The notes: generated from the letters alone by a model not told the origin. A stretch of DNA of 64,000 bases from Malania oleifera (GCF_029873635.1 NC_080424.1:799501-863500); one strand, 5' to 3'; positions 1 to 12,910 are shown, counted from the stretch's first letter. Made by a program: numbers and translations.

Positions 1-869
1 AACCGTCCAGGACACATAGGGTATTATTAGTATTATTTTAAACCATTTTAATCCAATTAACCCCGTTTAAAAAATTTAACCGCAGTAAAAATAATATGGC
101 TACCCAAGAACATTGGTCGACTTGACTTGAGGTTCGGTTGACCCAGTGATGAAGTTCGGTCGACCGGGTAAAATTTGAACTAAAAGTTCTGTCGACCATA
201 CTAGGGTTCCCAAAGGCGATTTTTCATTTTTGCGTGGTTCGGTCAACCATGTGGATTTGAACTAAGTGGTTCGGTCGACCGGGCAGTTGGCCAAACCCAC
301 GTGGGGACTCAGTCGACCAGGTGGTTGGCTTAGTCATTAGGTGCGGTCGACCGTTTGGTCAAATGTTTGACCTGGAGAGAGTTCGATCAACCAGGTGACT
401 TGAATTGGGCAGGGTTCGGTCGACCGTGCTATGGTCAAACTGTTGACCTGGTGACCGGTTCCATCGACTGAAAAATTTTCATTGTGGAGGTACAGTTAAT
501 CGAAATGCATTTTTGATGCATTTGGGTTCTATTTCCTTATGCAATCACCCTAACCATATAAACACATTATGTTTATGCATGTATGAGTGTCCTAGGGTCA
601 TTCTAGGTCTTTTTCGTTTGAACTTACCTATTATATCATGCATTTGATGCATTTTATTATTACAACCCAGATCCTATTTACTATTACAGACCCATATTAA
701 ATAATGAATCGAAATACAATACAAATAAAGTGTTCAGGGTCTTCAACCTCTACTTCTTGTGCCATCATTTTAATTTGCCAATTGTATACCTACACATATC
801 CTCAGATAGCCATCAAATACAACAAGTATTTGTCATTATCAAAACCGAGTGTGACCTATAAGGTCAATA
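1..869 (-). repeat. 3' LTR of copia A, visible part
   Basis: Bases 1-869 align along their whole length with 14165-15083 of the other LTR, including the palindrome-rich block (repeated GGTCGACC cores) and the terminal stretch ending in ataaggtcaata. The 50-base difference in length is accounted for by a tandem duplication in the right copy. The terminal CA expected at the inner edge has become TA here. The outer end lies before the window. Confidence 0.85.
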
Positions 870-883
870 TTTTCCCTCTTTTT
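870..883 (-). other. Polypurine tract of copia A
   Basis: The + strand is all pyrimidine for about 14 bases (ttttccctcttttt) immediately inside the LTR edge, so the element strand is a purine run, as expected for second-strand priming. A second, C-rich tract near 1402-1410 is a less well-placed alternative. Confidence 0.55.
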
Positions 884-1433
884 GATGATGACAAATACAT
901 CATGCAAAAAATGGGTATAGCCATAGAAGGCTCCCTCTAATAATGTGCATTATGTAAAAGTTTGTCAATGCAAATTATTTTTCTTAAGTGCAACCCAATT
1001 TTTGCCCTCTTATCTATCTTCCCCTTTTGGCAACAACAAAAAGGGCTATGAAAGTAATAGACTTAGGCAATGGGTACAAATCATTAGTATACACGATAAG
1101 TTTGGGATTTTTTTTTCTTTTTTTAAAATTTAGCAGCATGCCGTTTAAAAGTATGACATTTCCCAAAAAATATCCTGTATAAAAATGACCTGTTTTGAGT
1201 TTTTAAGATCTAATAGTTTATCCACAACTACTTAACTCAAACAGTTCCAGTATGATCAATACATAAGACATAAATGCAATCATCATCATGCAATAGATAT
1301 GAGAATTGTGCATTGCAAAACATAATAAATTTCATAAAGTCCAAGCCAATGAAAGATATCAGTAGTTATATTAGTTGTTAGACTTTGAAATTATATGAAA
1401 GCTCCCCCTAAATTTATGCAGACTATGAAATAT
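884..1433 (-). other. Copia A 3' untranslated stretch
   Basis: About 550 bases lie between the RNase H stop codon and the polypurine tract. I see no envelope-like ORF, which some long-LTR copia elements carry here; short + strand frames are chance. Confidence 0.5.
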
Positions 1434-3224
1434 CTAGGAAGCATCTCTACTATGCATGAGACCTAATTTACGTCTAATTTGTATGAACTTATCTTCTAGG
1501 AGTGGTTTAGTGAAAATGTCTACCCACTGCTCACTAGTGCATACAAACTCAAGAGTCGCATCCCCTTTCTGCACATGATCATGAAGGAAGTGATGTCTAA
1601 TTTCAATGTGTTTTACTCGTGAATGTGAGATAAGATTTTTAGAGATGTTGATTGCACTAGTATTATCACATTTAATCGGTATTGTATTGTAGTGCAACCC
1701 AAAATCCATAAGTTGCTGTTTCATATAAAGAGTTTGAGCACAACAACTTCTAGCCACAATATATTCTACTTCGGCTGTGGATAAGGCAACTGAGTTTTGT
1801 TTCTTGGAGAACCAAGAAACGAGAGATTGTCCTAAATAGTGACAAGTTCCGCTAGTACTTTTTCTATCAACCTTACTACCGATAAAGTCAGCATCAGTAT
1901 AACTCACAATCTCAGCTTAAGGTACCATAAGCCTAACTCTATAGTCCCAACTAGATACTAAGGATTCGTTTAACTGCTAATAGATGAGATTCCTTAGGAG
2001 CGGCCTGAAACCTAGCACACATGCACACACTAAACATAATATCAGGCCTACTAGCAGTGAGATATAGAAGACTCCTAATCATGCCACGATACAATTTCAC
2101 ATCAACAGGGATCCATTACTCATCTTTATCAAGTTTAATGGAAGAACTCATAGGGGTACCAAGAATTTTACAATCTTTCATATTAAGTTTCTTTAACAAG
2201 TCCCTGACATATTTAGATTGGCATATGAAAGTTCCATATTCATCTTTTTTAATTTGCAACCCTAAAAAGAAACTAAGCTCACCCATCATGCTCATTTCAA
2301 ATTCACTTTGCATGCATTTGGCAAACTCATTACACAACTCATCATTAGTTACTCCAAAAATGATATCGTCAACATAAATTTGAACTAAGAGCATATCATC
2401 ATTTTTAGATTTGATGAAGAGTGTAGTGTCAATCTTGCCACGGGTAAACCCATTTTTTTATCAGAAAACCACTAAGCCTCTCATACCAAGCTCTAGGAGC
2501 TTGTTTAAATCCATAGAAGGCCTTAGACAACCGGTAAACATGATCTAGATATTTATGATTTTCAAAATTGGGTGGTTGTTCTATATATACTTCCTCGTTA
2601 ATATAGCCATTAGAAAAGCACTTTTAACATCCATTTGAAACAATTTAAAATTTTTAAAAGCGGCATAAGCAAGTAGCATACGAATGGCTTCTAACCTAAT
2701 AACAGGAGCATATGTTTCATCAAAGTCTATTCCCTCTTCCTGATTATAACCTTAGGAAACTAGTCTAGCCTTATTCCTAGTTACTACCCCATTCACATCT
2801 TTCTTATTTCTATAAACCCATTTAGTTCCAATAACTGTATGATCATTAGGCCTAGGAACTAGGGTCCACACTTTGCTTCTTTCAAATTGATTAAGTTCTT
2901 CTTGCATGGACATCACCCAAGACTCATCCTCTATGGCTTCTTTACCATTTTTAGGTTCTTCTTGGGACAAGAAAGCGGAATGACTCACTAGGTTCTTCAA
3001 GGAAGATCTTATGGCTACACCACAGGATGGTTCACCTATGATTTGATCTATAAGATGGTTCCTAATGAATTTCCAATCTCTAGGCAACTCCTTAGCTTCA
3101 TTTTCATTATCATTATCTTCAGAATATTTATCATTTATTTCTGAATTTTCACTTATGTTGTTTTCAATAGATAACTTGTCTAAGCATTTTCTAATGTCAA
3201 TATCATCTTCATCATCTTTCTTAG
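1434..3224 (-). pseudogene. Copia A pol, reverse transcriptase and RNase H part
   Basis: Read leftward from the LINE target site at 3224. The block 3224-2752 has the acidic linker between integrase and RT followed by the start of RVT_2 (WVYRNKKD, ARLV). 2394-2116 holds the catalytic YVDD box (QIYVDDIIF) and the FFLGLQIKK motif. 1907-1434 is the RNase H domain, with YTDADFIG, ALSTAEVEY and a C-terminal VDIFTKPL motif typical of copia. The three open pieces are in different frames or separated by stops, notably across 2395-2751 and 1908-2115, so the protein is dead. The reading frame resumes on the other side of the LINE at 9894. Confidence 0.9.
3212..3224. repeat. Left target-site duplication of LINE
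   Basis: The 13 bases tcatctttcttag are repeated exactly at 9881-9893, directly after the LINE poly(A). Confidence 0.93.
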
Positions 3225-3257
3225 GAGGTTGATTGATATGGGGAATTGTTTGTCTAT

Positions 3258-3610
3258 GAAACCCTACCGCCGTGGCGACGAGGGACAACGATGACGGCAT
3301 TCAGGATCGGCGAGGTGCGGTGTCTCCTTCTTCGAATTCTCTTGCTCGTGCCCTAGTTGCCATCACAATCTGCTGGTTGGAAATTTTGCCCTTCGAGGTT
3401 GAGCTCTACCTCTGGTTTGGAGAGACCCGTGACTTGTGAACTCTTGCAGTAGAATGTGAAACCTTACCTGCCGTCGCGACGAGGGATGACAACAACGGTG
3501 TTGGAGGTGCGCCCTATTGTTTGGGTGTCCTTTTGCACATGCCCGAGTTGCCGTCGCGATCTGCTGGTTAGGAAACTGCCCTGCGAGGTTGAGCTCTGCC
3601 TCTGGACATC
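3258..3610 (+). repeat. Tandem duplication in LINE 5' UTR
   Basis: Two units of about 190-200 bases, starting near 3258 and 3458. Both run from gaaacc through a gcgacgaggga block to an almost identical gaggttgagctct near 3395 and 3585. The G+C content is far above the surroundings. The arrangement recalls the monomeric 5' UTR promoters of some LINEs, but promoter function is inferred only. Confidence 0.75.
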
Positions 3611-4008
3611 AGCAAGGCATCCTATTGTACCGTCGCCCCAGAGGAGTGGGGAGTCACCTTCGGTGCTAGTAGTGGCCAGTGGTGGAGTTGGGACTGGCTC
3701 TCGTGTAGTTCCAAGGGAAATGAGGGTTGCATCTGTCTTCGCTAGCGCCACCATCTCCACCGTTTTGAAGCGAGGTCAGAACTTAGGCGTTGCAGTGGCA
3801 GTGGTTCTTGTCGGAGAGAAGCGGCGGCTTCGTCTCTGGCATTGGCAGCGAGTAGGGTTACGAGAATCTGAGACGGCGACAATGACGAAGTGGTGACGAC
3901 GAACCTGTGTCGGCGACATACAAACGTAGGTTTACCGGGGTTTGGTTTTTTATTGATTATTTTTATTTTGGTTTTTGGTTCAATATGAAAAACAGGTAGC
4001 TGATAGAC

Positions 4009-5467
4009 ATGACCGCACCGTCTACGGTAGTTGTTACCAGAGAGTTGAGGGGAGGTGTCGATGCTAGTTTACGAGTTACGGGGAGTGGTTCGGGGGATGA
4101 TAAGGTCGAAAAGGGGGAAGGTTTCGTTGGGGGAAAATCGATTGTGGAAGCTTTGAAGAGGTCAATCCCATTTTCAAAATTCAAAATCCCATTGAGAAAA
4201 TCGGAACTAATTAATAAGGAATTAGGTTTTATTTTCTCGAATGTGGAGATGGAAAAGGCTACTGAGGATCTGAAGTTTGCATTGGTGCTTAAATTTCTTT
4301 CAACAAGGCCGTCTATCGATGTCCTTCAGAGGTATATTATCCAATCTTGGGGTCTCTCTGAAGTCCCAATGATAAGTTTTTATGGACAACTATCATGTTT
4401 TGTTGCATTTGGTAAATGAAAAGGATTACATTCATGCATGGGCACGAGAAGGAAGATGGGTGGAAGGGTTCCAATTTCGGCTTTTTAACTAGTCTATGAA
4501 TTTTGATGTAAACAAAAGAGCCATCGATCCCACCTCAGTGGATTTTCTTACCATATCTACCTTTACATTTATATAGAATGGACTGTTTGCAAAGTTTGGC
4601 CACTAGATTTGGTAGATTCCTGGGGACGGATAATGCCACATTATATAGAACACAAGCCACTGGTGCGAGATTATGTGTTGAAGTAGACTTGCAGAAGGAT
4701 CCTGTGGAGGGTTTTCCGTTGGTGGTAGGACAAAAGCAGAATTGGCAAAGGGTAATATATAAGAAGAGGGGTCTCTATTGTAATAAATGTTGTAGGCAAG
4801 GTCACACTGAAGTAGTATGTCGGTTTGGAATTAAGCCTAAGGATAAAAGGAAGGTAGGTATAAGGAAGGAGGGAGATGAGATGGTTTGGAAAGAAGTGGG
4901 TAGAAAAGAGAATATGATAGTTGAAGAGGAAGGTCCTGTTTTGAAGATTCAGGATCAGAGGGTGGAGGAGAAGAAGGATGGAAACATGAGTGGTTCGTCG
5001 AATGTGATTGAGAAAAATAAAGGATTTTTGAATGAGTTTAATAATGTGGGTACTCAAAAAGTGGATGAAGTTAATTTTGTAGAGAAGAATAGTGGAGAGA
5101 AAGTCGATCGTTGTCAAGACCAGAAGTCAGGGGTGGTAGGAGTGCGGGTAGAACTGGGAGGTTGTTCTAGGTCTGCCCAGGATATCGAAGTTGTTCATGA
5201 AGGGGGGAGGGGAAAAGTTGAAAAGGACAAGGATGGGGGGTGATTTTGGTGGAGGAGGTGGATGAGAGAGAAGGGGATATGGAGGGTGTAGTGTGTAGGG
5301 ATAATTATGATGTGTTATCTGAGGGAGATATGGAGGTTTGCATTGATACTCAAAAAGAATATTACTCTGATCCAGGTAATGTGATAGTTAGTGAATCGAA
5401 AGGAAGAAATAAAGATGATGGTCAAGTGAGAAAATCTAAGAGGACTAAGGCAGTGCTTAAAAGTTGA
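4009..5467 (+). pseudogene. LINE ORF1 (nucleic-acid-binding protein), broken
   Basis: 4009-4419 gives a 136-residue piece that looks like the DUF4283 N-terminal domain of plant LINE/gag-like proteins. After a frame break, 4578-5243 encodes a 221-residue piece with a CCHC zinc knuckle (CNKCCRQGHTEVVC) near residues 68-81, then a lysine- and glutamate-rich tail. 5240-5467 continues the acidic tail in another frame. The protein would package LINE RNA. At least two frameshifts separate the pieces, so it is not functional as read. Confidence 0.8.
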
Positions 5468-5519
5468 ACTTATGATTGACAAAATTATGTTTTGATATAT
5501 AAGAGGGTTGGGCACGTCG

Positions 5520-8500
5520 AAGAGAAGATTGAAACAAATTGTGAAAGATTATAAAGTTTCAATTTTGGCAACTTCAAAACTTTTTCAAGATATAGAAAAG
5601 ATAAGAAGGCGGGTGGTGTATTTGCAATTTACTAACTTTTGCCTTAATGTAGAGGAAGGTGGGAAAATTTGACTATTCTGGAAAGATGATGTTCAAGTGG
5701 ATTGGGTGGGTGCCTCAAATCAATGCGTGACAGTTTTGTTAATAGAGGATAGAGGCTCTTTGCTTCTTACTTTTGTTTATGCTAAATGTTCTCATATTAA
5801 GAGAAGAGATTTATGGAAACAACTTCAGGGGCTGTCGAGTTTTGATGTGGCTTGGATTGTTATGGGGGATTTTAATGTAATTTGGTCAGATGAGGAAAGG
5901 GTGGGAGGTAGACCTCGCTTGAGTTCATCTATGGCTGAATTCAATAGTTGTATTAATAGTTGTGGATTATTGGACCTCAAATTCGAAGGAAATCAATTTT
6001 CATGTTATAACGGCTAATAAGGTTTGATGAGAAGTTGGGTGAAACTGGATAGGGTGTTGATTAATAATGTTTTTTCTATAAAATATGGTGAAGCTAAGAC
6101 ATATTTGTTGAAAGAAATACTTCAAATCATTCTCCTATCATTTTACAGCTGTGTGTGAGTATGGAGAGGTATGGGCCAGTGCCTTTCAGAACATGTGGAC
6201 GTTGCATGAGGATTTTTTGGAAATGGTTGAATCATCCTGGAGAGAACACATTGTGGTGGATTCAGGATAGTGTAAATTGGCGGGTAAATCGAAAAGGCTA
6301 AAACAAAGACTTAAGGTGTGGAATAAACAGATTTTCAATCGTGTTGGTGGTTTTATTCAAGAGTTGGAGGAAAAGGTGGAAAAATATGAGAATTTACTAC
6401 AGACAAAGTACTCGGAATCAGTTGAAGAAGAGTTCCTTGTTTCTAAGGTTAAATTGGAGGTTTGGTATAAAAGGGAAGAGGCTTGGTTGACGTAGCAAGC
6501 AAAGATGAAATGGTTGATTGATGGTGATCAGAATTCAAAGTTTTTTCATGATGTGATTATGCAAAAAAGGCGTAACTCTTGTGTAAATTCAATGATGCTT
6601 TCTGATAGTTCGGTGTTGAAAAATATGCAGAAGGTCCATGATGAGGCTATGAAGTATTTTGAGCAATTCTTGAGGAAAAATAGTTCAGTGCAAAGGTTAA
6701 ATCTGGACGGTATTATCCATTCAGTGGTTTCTGAGCAATCTATAAGTCAATTGAGGGAAGATCTGACTGAGGAGGAAGTTTATGAAGCTATTTCTTCTAT
6801 TTTTGTGAATAGTAGCACAGGATCGGATGGGTTTGGGTCTTATTTCTATATTACCTGTTAGAAGATTATTAAAAATGATGCGATGGATGCAGTAAGAGAA
6901 TTCTTCAGAGGTGATATGTTGCCTCGGTATTTTTGTTCCTCTTACATAGTGCTTATTCCTAAAGTAAAGGATCCTCAGTCTTTTGATAAATTTCGGTCGA
7001 TAAGCCTTTGTAACATAATCTATAAAATTTTCTTCAAAATCATTGTTGGTAAGCTTTCATTGGTGATGGTTGATTTAATATCTTTAGAACAAGGTGCTTT
7101 TGTGAAAGGGGGGAGTATTTTTTAAAATATAATGCTTGCTCAAAAGATGACAAAATTACTACATAGGCGGGTGAGAGGAGGTAATATAATGCTAAAGCTT
7201 GATATGAGCAAAGCGTATGATCGAGTGGAGTGGCAGGTGGTAGATCAGATTTTCCATGCTCTTGGTTTTTCAAATTGATTTTTTAAGTTGATTCAGAATT
7301 GTATTTTCTACTCCATGGTTTTCTATCATGATGCATGGCACTTATAGAGGTTTCTTCAAGTCAAAAGGGGGCTTGAGGTAAGGGGATCCGTTATCACCGT
7401 ATATTTTCATCATCATGGAAGAATTTCTTTTTAAATTAATTCAAAAAAAGTTATCTAAGAAGCTGATTTTACCGTTTGCACATCTATGTGGTGCACCTAT
7501 TATATCGCATTTAATGTACGCAGATGATGTTGTTATATTTACTAATGCTGGAAAAAAATCTATTAGACAGATAATGGAGGTGATTAAGGAGTATGAAAAT
7601 TGGACTGGCCAAAGGGTGAATAAAACTAAATCATCTATTTTTTTCCCAAAGAAGTTAGGTGTTCAGAGGAAGGGAGAAATTCTTCAAGAGACTGGTTTTA
7701 TTGAAGGTAAATTTCCTTTTACGTATTTGCGTGTGCCGATAGTGGATGGTAAATTGAAGGGCTGTCATTTTGACCTCTTAATTTAAAAAATCAGTAAGAG
7801 AGTTGAGAACTGGAAAAGTAAACTGTTGTCTCAAGGAGGTCGTCTACTTTTGTTAAGACATGTGCTTTCGAGTATGGCATTGCATCTGTTAGCTGTTCTA
7901 AATGTCCTAAAATTGGTGATTAAAAAGATACAAGGTATGTTTGCTTCTTTTTTCTAGGGTTTTAAGGATGGAAAAGAAAAAATGAAATGGATGGCATGGA
8001 AGAAATTGTGTGTTCCTGTGGAGGAGGGGGGTATAGGAGTAAGGGACATTTCAGAAGTGCAACGGTCTTTGTTCATGAAGATTGGTTGGCATTTTTTAAC
8101 ATAAAATTCTTTATGGGCTAGGTTTTTTAAAGCTAAATATATGAAAGGAGGACATATTTCTCTTTGCAGACCTCATCGATCGGATTCTTCCTTTTGGAGG
8201 AAAGTTCTGCAGGGTATGCCTGAACTGTTAAGTAAATCTAACTAGAAGGTTAGAGAAGGAGATGTAAAATTGTGGTATGATAAGTTTCTAGATTCGGGAC
8301 CTTTGTTTGCAGATTGTCCAAATGGTACACATTCACATATCAAATTAAAAGATTTGGTTGTCAATAATGCGTGGGATGTGAAAAATTTGCAAAGGATTCT
8401 GGGGTATAATAAAGCGGAAGAAGTGATGGAAAAGGTGGGAAATCTTAGAAACTCTTCGGACATACTGTTATGGCTCCCGAAAAAGGATGGTTGCTTTAAT

Positions 8501-9514
8501 ACAAAGTCCGCATGGGATGTTATCAGAGTTAGAGCTCCAAAGTTTGATTGGGCAAAGTGGGTTTGGAATAAATGGTTACCAAAGAATATTGCTATCAGCA
8601 TGTGAAAGGCCGCTTTTGAGTGCTTAAGCGTGGATGAAAAGGTGAGAAGGGTGGGGGTTTCACTTGCTTTGGTGTGTAATTGTTGTGAGATGAAGCAACT
8701 AGACAATATGGAGCATGTGTTAAATAAGGGAGACCTTGCTACTGAAGTTTGGAGGAAAGTTTCGGTGGAGGTAGGTGTTCCTTTCCTTAGGCAACAAAGT
8801 TGGAAAGAAAGAGTCCAAATGTGGTTTAATAGGGCATCCAAATTTTCTCAATTGGGATCATTGATGGGGTTGATTCCTTGTTTAGTAGTTTGGAGGCTAT
8901 GAAGAAGGAGATGTGTGGCTAGAATGGAGGGAAAATTGGAGAGTAGTACAGATGTGTGGATGTCCATTAAGTATTGGGTAGGGGTTTTGAGCAGGAACAT
9001 AACAGGTTTGACTCAGTTAAAGGATGCTGATTTTTGGATATTGCAGAATCTAGAAGTGCAAATTGTGAATAAAAGAATTAAAACTGTGCAATGTGTGAGA
9101 TGGCTAAAACCGAGGCGAGGGAAGTTGAAGCTAAATTTGGACGGAAGCAACTTGGGGAACCTAGGGCCGGCGGGTGGTGGTGGTATCCTTAGAGACCATA
9201 CAGGTTCTTTTGTTTTTGGTTTTTCAAAATATTTTGGTTCTTGTTCAAATAATGAAGCTGAATTGAGAGTTGTGTTGGAGGGAATAAAGATTTGCAAACA
9301 TTTGGGTCATACTAGTATTGATATTGAATGTGATTCGAATATTGTAGTAAATTGGATAAGATCCAGTAGGTGCTCCTTGTGGTATTTGTGGGATTTTTGG
9401 GAGCAGCTTATTGATTTATTGGAGGGAGTAGACTTTTCGATAAAGCATTGGTATAGAGAAGGGAACAAAGTGGCAGATGCCTTGGCTCGACAAGGTGCTA
9501 TAGGGGGGGAATAA
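5520..9514 (+). pseudogene. LINE ORF2 (endonuclease, RT, RNase H), broken
   Basis: In order: an endonuclease/exonuclease/phosphatase remnant (5640-6017) with the GDFN motif near 5865; RT from about 6277, with LDMSKAYDRVEW near 7200 and the catalytic YADD at about 7517; a zinc-binding RVT region at 8270-8900; and a C-terminal RNase H at 8915-9514 with NLDGS, ECDS and ADALAR motifs. Conserved order and spacing leave little doubt. Stops and frame changes occur near 6017, 6493, 6860, 7125, 7280, 7784, 8604 and 8900. The N-terminal part of the endonuclease is not readable, so retrotransposition would need proteins in trans. Confidence 0.9.
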
Positions 9515-9880
9515 TTTATTTACAAATAGTAGTCAACTCCTTAGAGTTATCAATGGGTTGTATAAACTAGAGAAGATGGGTACGGCTTATATGAGGTATG
9601 TTTAGCTGATTTCCTATTGGTTTTGGTTTATACTTTATGTTGTTTATCTTTTGTTTGTTTTGTTGTGTGAGTTTTGTTTTGTAGCTCCTTGTTTTGTTTT
9701 GTTTTGATTGGACTTGTAACCCGGTTTTTGGATGGATGTTGGTGTTGTTTTTTTTGGGAGGCCTTTAATGTTGTCTTTTGTTTCTCCCATTGATTGTCTT
9801 GTAACTACGGTATTCCTCCGCTAAAAGTGAGGGTTTATGAATAAATAAATGGAGATGCCGCCCTTCTTTTAAAAAAAAAA
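9515..9880 (+). other. LINE 3' UTR and poly(A)
   Basis: T/G-rich untranslated tail ending cccttcttttaaaaaaaaaa. The last 90 bases closely resemble, in reverse orientation, the sequence at 20396-20470, showing another copy of the same family nearby. Confidence 0.85.
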
Positions 9881-9893
9881 TCATCTTTCTTAG
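9881..9893. repeat. Right target-site duplication of LINE
   Basis: Exact repeat of 3212-3224 next to the poly(A) tail. Confidence 0.93.
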
Positions 9894-11194
9894 AAAATGG
9901 ATTAGATTCATCAAATACGACATGGATAGATTCAATGACAGTCAATGTTCTTTTATTGAATACTTTATATGCTTTACTATTAAGAGCATAACATAGGAAA
10001 ATGCCTTCATTAGATTTAAAATCAAATTTCCCTAAATGTTCATTATCCCTAAGCACAAAGCATTTACAACCAAAAACATGAAAATAAAAAATATTAGGTT
10101 TATGGTTGTTCCACAATTCATAAGGGGTTTTATTAAGTGACGGTCTAATTAACACCCTATTCATGACATAACATGCAGTATTTATGGCCTCAGCCCAAAA
10201 ATATTTAGGTAGCTTATGTTCATTCAGCATAATTATACCCATTTCTTATAATAACCTATTCTTTCTTTCAACCATGCCATTTTGTTGAGGGGTCCTAGGT
10301 GCAGAAAAGTTATGTGATATGTCCTCTAGGTCACAATAATTTTCTATGCCTTCATTTTTAAATTCAGTGCCTCTATCACTTCTTATATGAGTTATCTTAT
10401 AACATTTTTCATTTTGAATTCTCCTACAAATCTTAGTAAACTGTTCACTTGATTCATTTTTATGTGAGAAAAATAACACCCATGTGAACCTAGAAAAGTC
10501 ATCAACAATGACAAAAGCATATGATTTACCACCAAAACTTTACACAGAATTAGGACCAAACAAATCCAAGTGAAGCATTTCAAGTGGTCTAGTGGTAGTT
10601 ATAAATTTCTTTTTCTTAAAACTTGATTTTGTTTGCTTACCCATTTGACATGCATCACTGATTTTATCTTTTACAAATGATGTTTTAGATAAGTCTTTTA
10701 CTAAATCTTTTCTTACTAGTTTTGACAATAAGTCTATGCTAGCATGTCCTAATTGCCTATGCCACAACCAACTAGCTTCATTCATTGCAGAAAAACAAGT
10801 TACTTGTTGTGAAGCTAAGTTATCAAAAGTTATTGTATACATTTTCATGGCAATCTGCAGTAAAAAGCACTTTATGATCTGATTTACTTTCAACTATGCA
10901 TTTATCATTTTCAAATGATACCTTATATCTTTTATCACACAATTGACTTATGCTCAATAAGTTATACTTCAACCCATCAACTAATAGAACATTATCAATA
11001 ACCAGAGAATGATCGTTACCAACCTTACCTACGCCGATGATGCATCCCTTTGCATTGTCGCCGAACATCACATACCCTCCATCCTTGGGAATGATTGACG
11101 CAAATTTTGTCTTGTCGCCAGTCATGTGTCGTGAGCATCCGCTATCCAAGTACCACCTGTCCATGGAGGAGGACGATCTCAAATACACCTGCAA
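9894..11194 (-). pseudogene. Copia A pol, protease and integrase part
   Basis: Reading leftward, 11194-10823 holds the aspartic protease start (WYLDSGCSRHMTG). 10893-10540 is the GAG-pre-integrase zinc-binding region (LWHRQLGHAS then CQMGKQ). 10479-10246 carries the integrase core motifs IRSDRGTEF and TPQQNGMVERKN. 10242-9894 is the integrase C-terminal part (YFWAEAINTACYVMNR) running into the acidic linker. Adjacent pieces lie in different frames (overlaps at 10823-10893 and 10540-10583), showing small indels. Coding resumes at 3224 beyond the LINE. Confidence 0.9.
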
Positions 11195-11200
11195 AATAGA

Positions 11201-12869
11201 CTAAGTAACTGATGCTGGTCCCCAAATTTTATTGGGTCCACGTGGGTTAGTAACTGGATCACCCTTAACTACCCACACTTTTCTAATTTTCGCATGCTTA
11301 TTCCTAAGTGGACAATCAAATTGAATATGGTCAATTTGTTTGCATTTGAAACATTTCATTCTACACTTAGGATCTTTAGGTGGGACTTGAGATTTTGATT
11401 CATGTGTAAAATGTCCCAAGTAAAGATTAGATCATCTAACATTTTCAATGCCATTAAAACCTAACCCCTCTTTACTTAGAGAACTTCTTTGGGCACCAAT
11501 TAGTTTTTCAAAATTGCGTTTGCCCTCGGTGAAATTAAAAAAAATATTGGAGCTATCCTCCAATTTCCCCTCAAACTCAGCAATAGTCACATCTTTTTCT
11601 TTCAAAATCGAAGCATGAGAGGTTTTTACAATTCCAAACAATTTTGACCAATTTTCATATTTCTTTTTCAAATCATCATTTTCTTTGGTCATTTTATTCA
11701 ACAATTTAGATACACGAATATACTCAAATTGTAATTCTTTAAACGTAGGCATGCAATCAGAATTACAATCATCAAACGAATAATATGAAGATAAAGAGTA
11801 AGAAGACGATATCTCATCATCATGTGCCATCAAACACAGATTAGCAACCTTTGAGTCGCTGTGGTCTAAGTCTGAGTCACTGTTACTTAATTTATCCCAT
11901 AAAGTGTCTGCTTTCATGGCTTTCTTCTTTTTCCTAGCATTCTTTTTTAGTAGTTGGCAGTCCGACTAGATGTGCCCAACTTTGTTCCAATTGTAACACG
12001 TGGGTGCATTTGATTTTTATTTTCTTTTACTAAACTCTCCCTTCTTAGATGCCGACTCCCTATACCTTTTGTATGGCTTTCTATTCTTCCTGAAGAATCG
12101 GCTGAATTTTCTAGTTAGCATGGTCATATCATCCTCAGAGTCAGGTTCGCTGCATTCACTAGATGTATTAGTGGAGGTTTTCAATGCAGTCACCTTTTTT
12201 ACCCTATTATGTTCATTGAGTCTCTTATTTATAGCTAATTCATAGGTAATTAGAGAACCTATCAATTCATCTAGAGTCATGACCTTAAGGTCTCTATTTT
12301 CAGAAATGGTCGTAACCTTAGCTTCCCAAACAGGAGGCAAGCCAAGGATCTTCCTAATCATCTCATATGTAGGATAGGTCTTACCTAATGCATGCAATGA
12401 GTTTATAATGTGTGTGAATCTAGTGTACATGCTCTGAATGGACTCACCTACATTCATCCTAAAGGCCTTATATTCACTAGTCAGCATATCTATCCTACTA
12501 TCTTTCACATCCCTAGTACCTTCATATGTGACTTCTAATTCATCCCAGATTTCTTTTGTTGTAGCACATGCCATTACTCTATTAAACCCATTCACATCAA
12601 GACCACAATACCATAGTAGTGGCATTCAAACTAACAGCTTTCATATCATCATCCTTATATTCTTCCTCAGTTTTAGGGACTCTAGTCTCACCCTCTGTTT
12701 TCATAAGAACATAATTTCCCTTAAAGACGATCTTCCACACCTTACAATCTATATTTTGAAGGTAGATGTGCATCCTCTATTTCTAGAAGGTGTAATTAAC
12801 ACCATTGAAAATCGGAGGTCGTGTGGAAGATGGTCCCTCGGGGAAAGGGGTCACGGTGCTATGAGCCAT
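11201..12869 (-). pseudogene. Copia A gag, broken
   Basis: The likely start codon is at 12869 on the minus strand, followed by a readable N-terminus that contains in-frame TAG codons where tryptophan would be expected near 12790. 12625-12017 is the UBN2-type gag core (202 residues). 11917-11432 is an acidic, coiled-coil-like segment. 11419-11201 contains a CCHC knuckle (CFKCKQIDHIQFDC). Tryptophan-to-stop changes fit C-to-T decay of methylated DNA, though that is an inference. Confidence 0.85.
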
Positions 12870-12910
12870 CTAAGATCTTTTGCAAAATAACTATGAGTTT
12901 ATGCTACGTG

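Larger units (their letters stand above)
3225..9880 (+). mobile_element. Full-length L1-clade LINE (non-LTR retrotransposon)
   Basis: A 6.66-kb insertion in copia A bounded by a perfect 13-bp target-site duplication and ending in a poly(A) run. It has a GC-rich 5' UTR with a tandem duplication, ORF1 with a DUF4283-like region and CCHC knuckle, and ORF2 with endonuclease, RT, zinc-binding and RNase H domains. The plant L1 pattern with a C-terminal RNase H is clear. Several frameshifts and stops break both ORFs. Because both ends and the TSD are intact, the insertion appears full length and younger than copia A. Confidence 0.92.

Noticed and set aside
3464..3760. Minus-strand ORF in LINE 5' UTR
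   Set aside because: Shadow of the GC-rich 5' UTR; no motif.
4671..5117. 148-codon minus-strand ORF
   Set aside because: Antisense to LINE ORF1; low-complexity hydrophobic translation of purine-rich DNA.
8242..8841. 199-codon minus-strand ORF
   Set aside because: It is antisense to the zinc-binding region of LINE ORF2 and has no family features.
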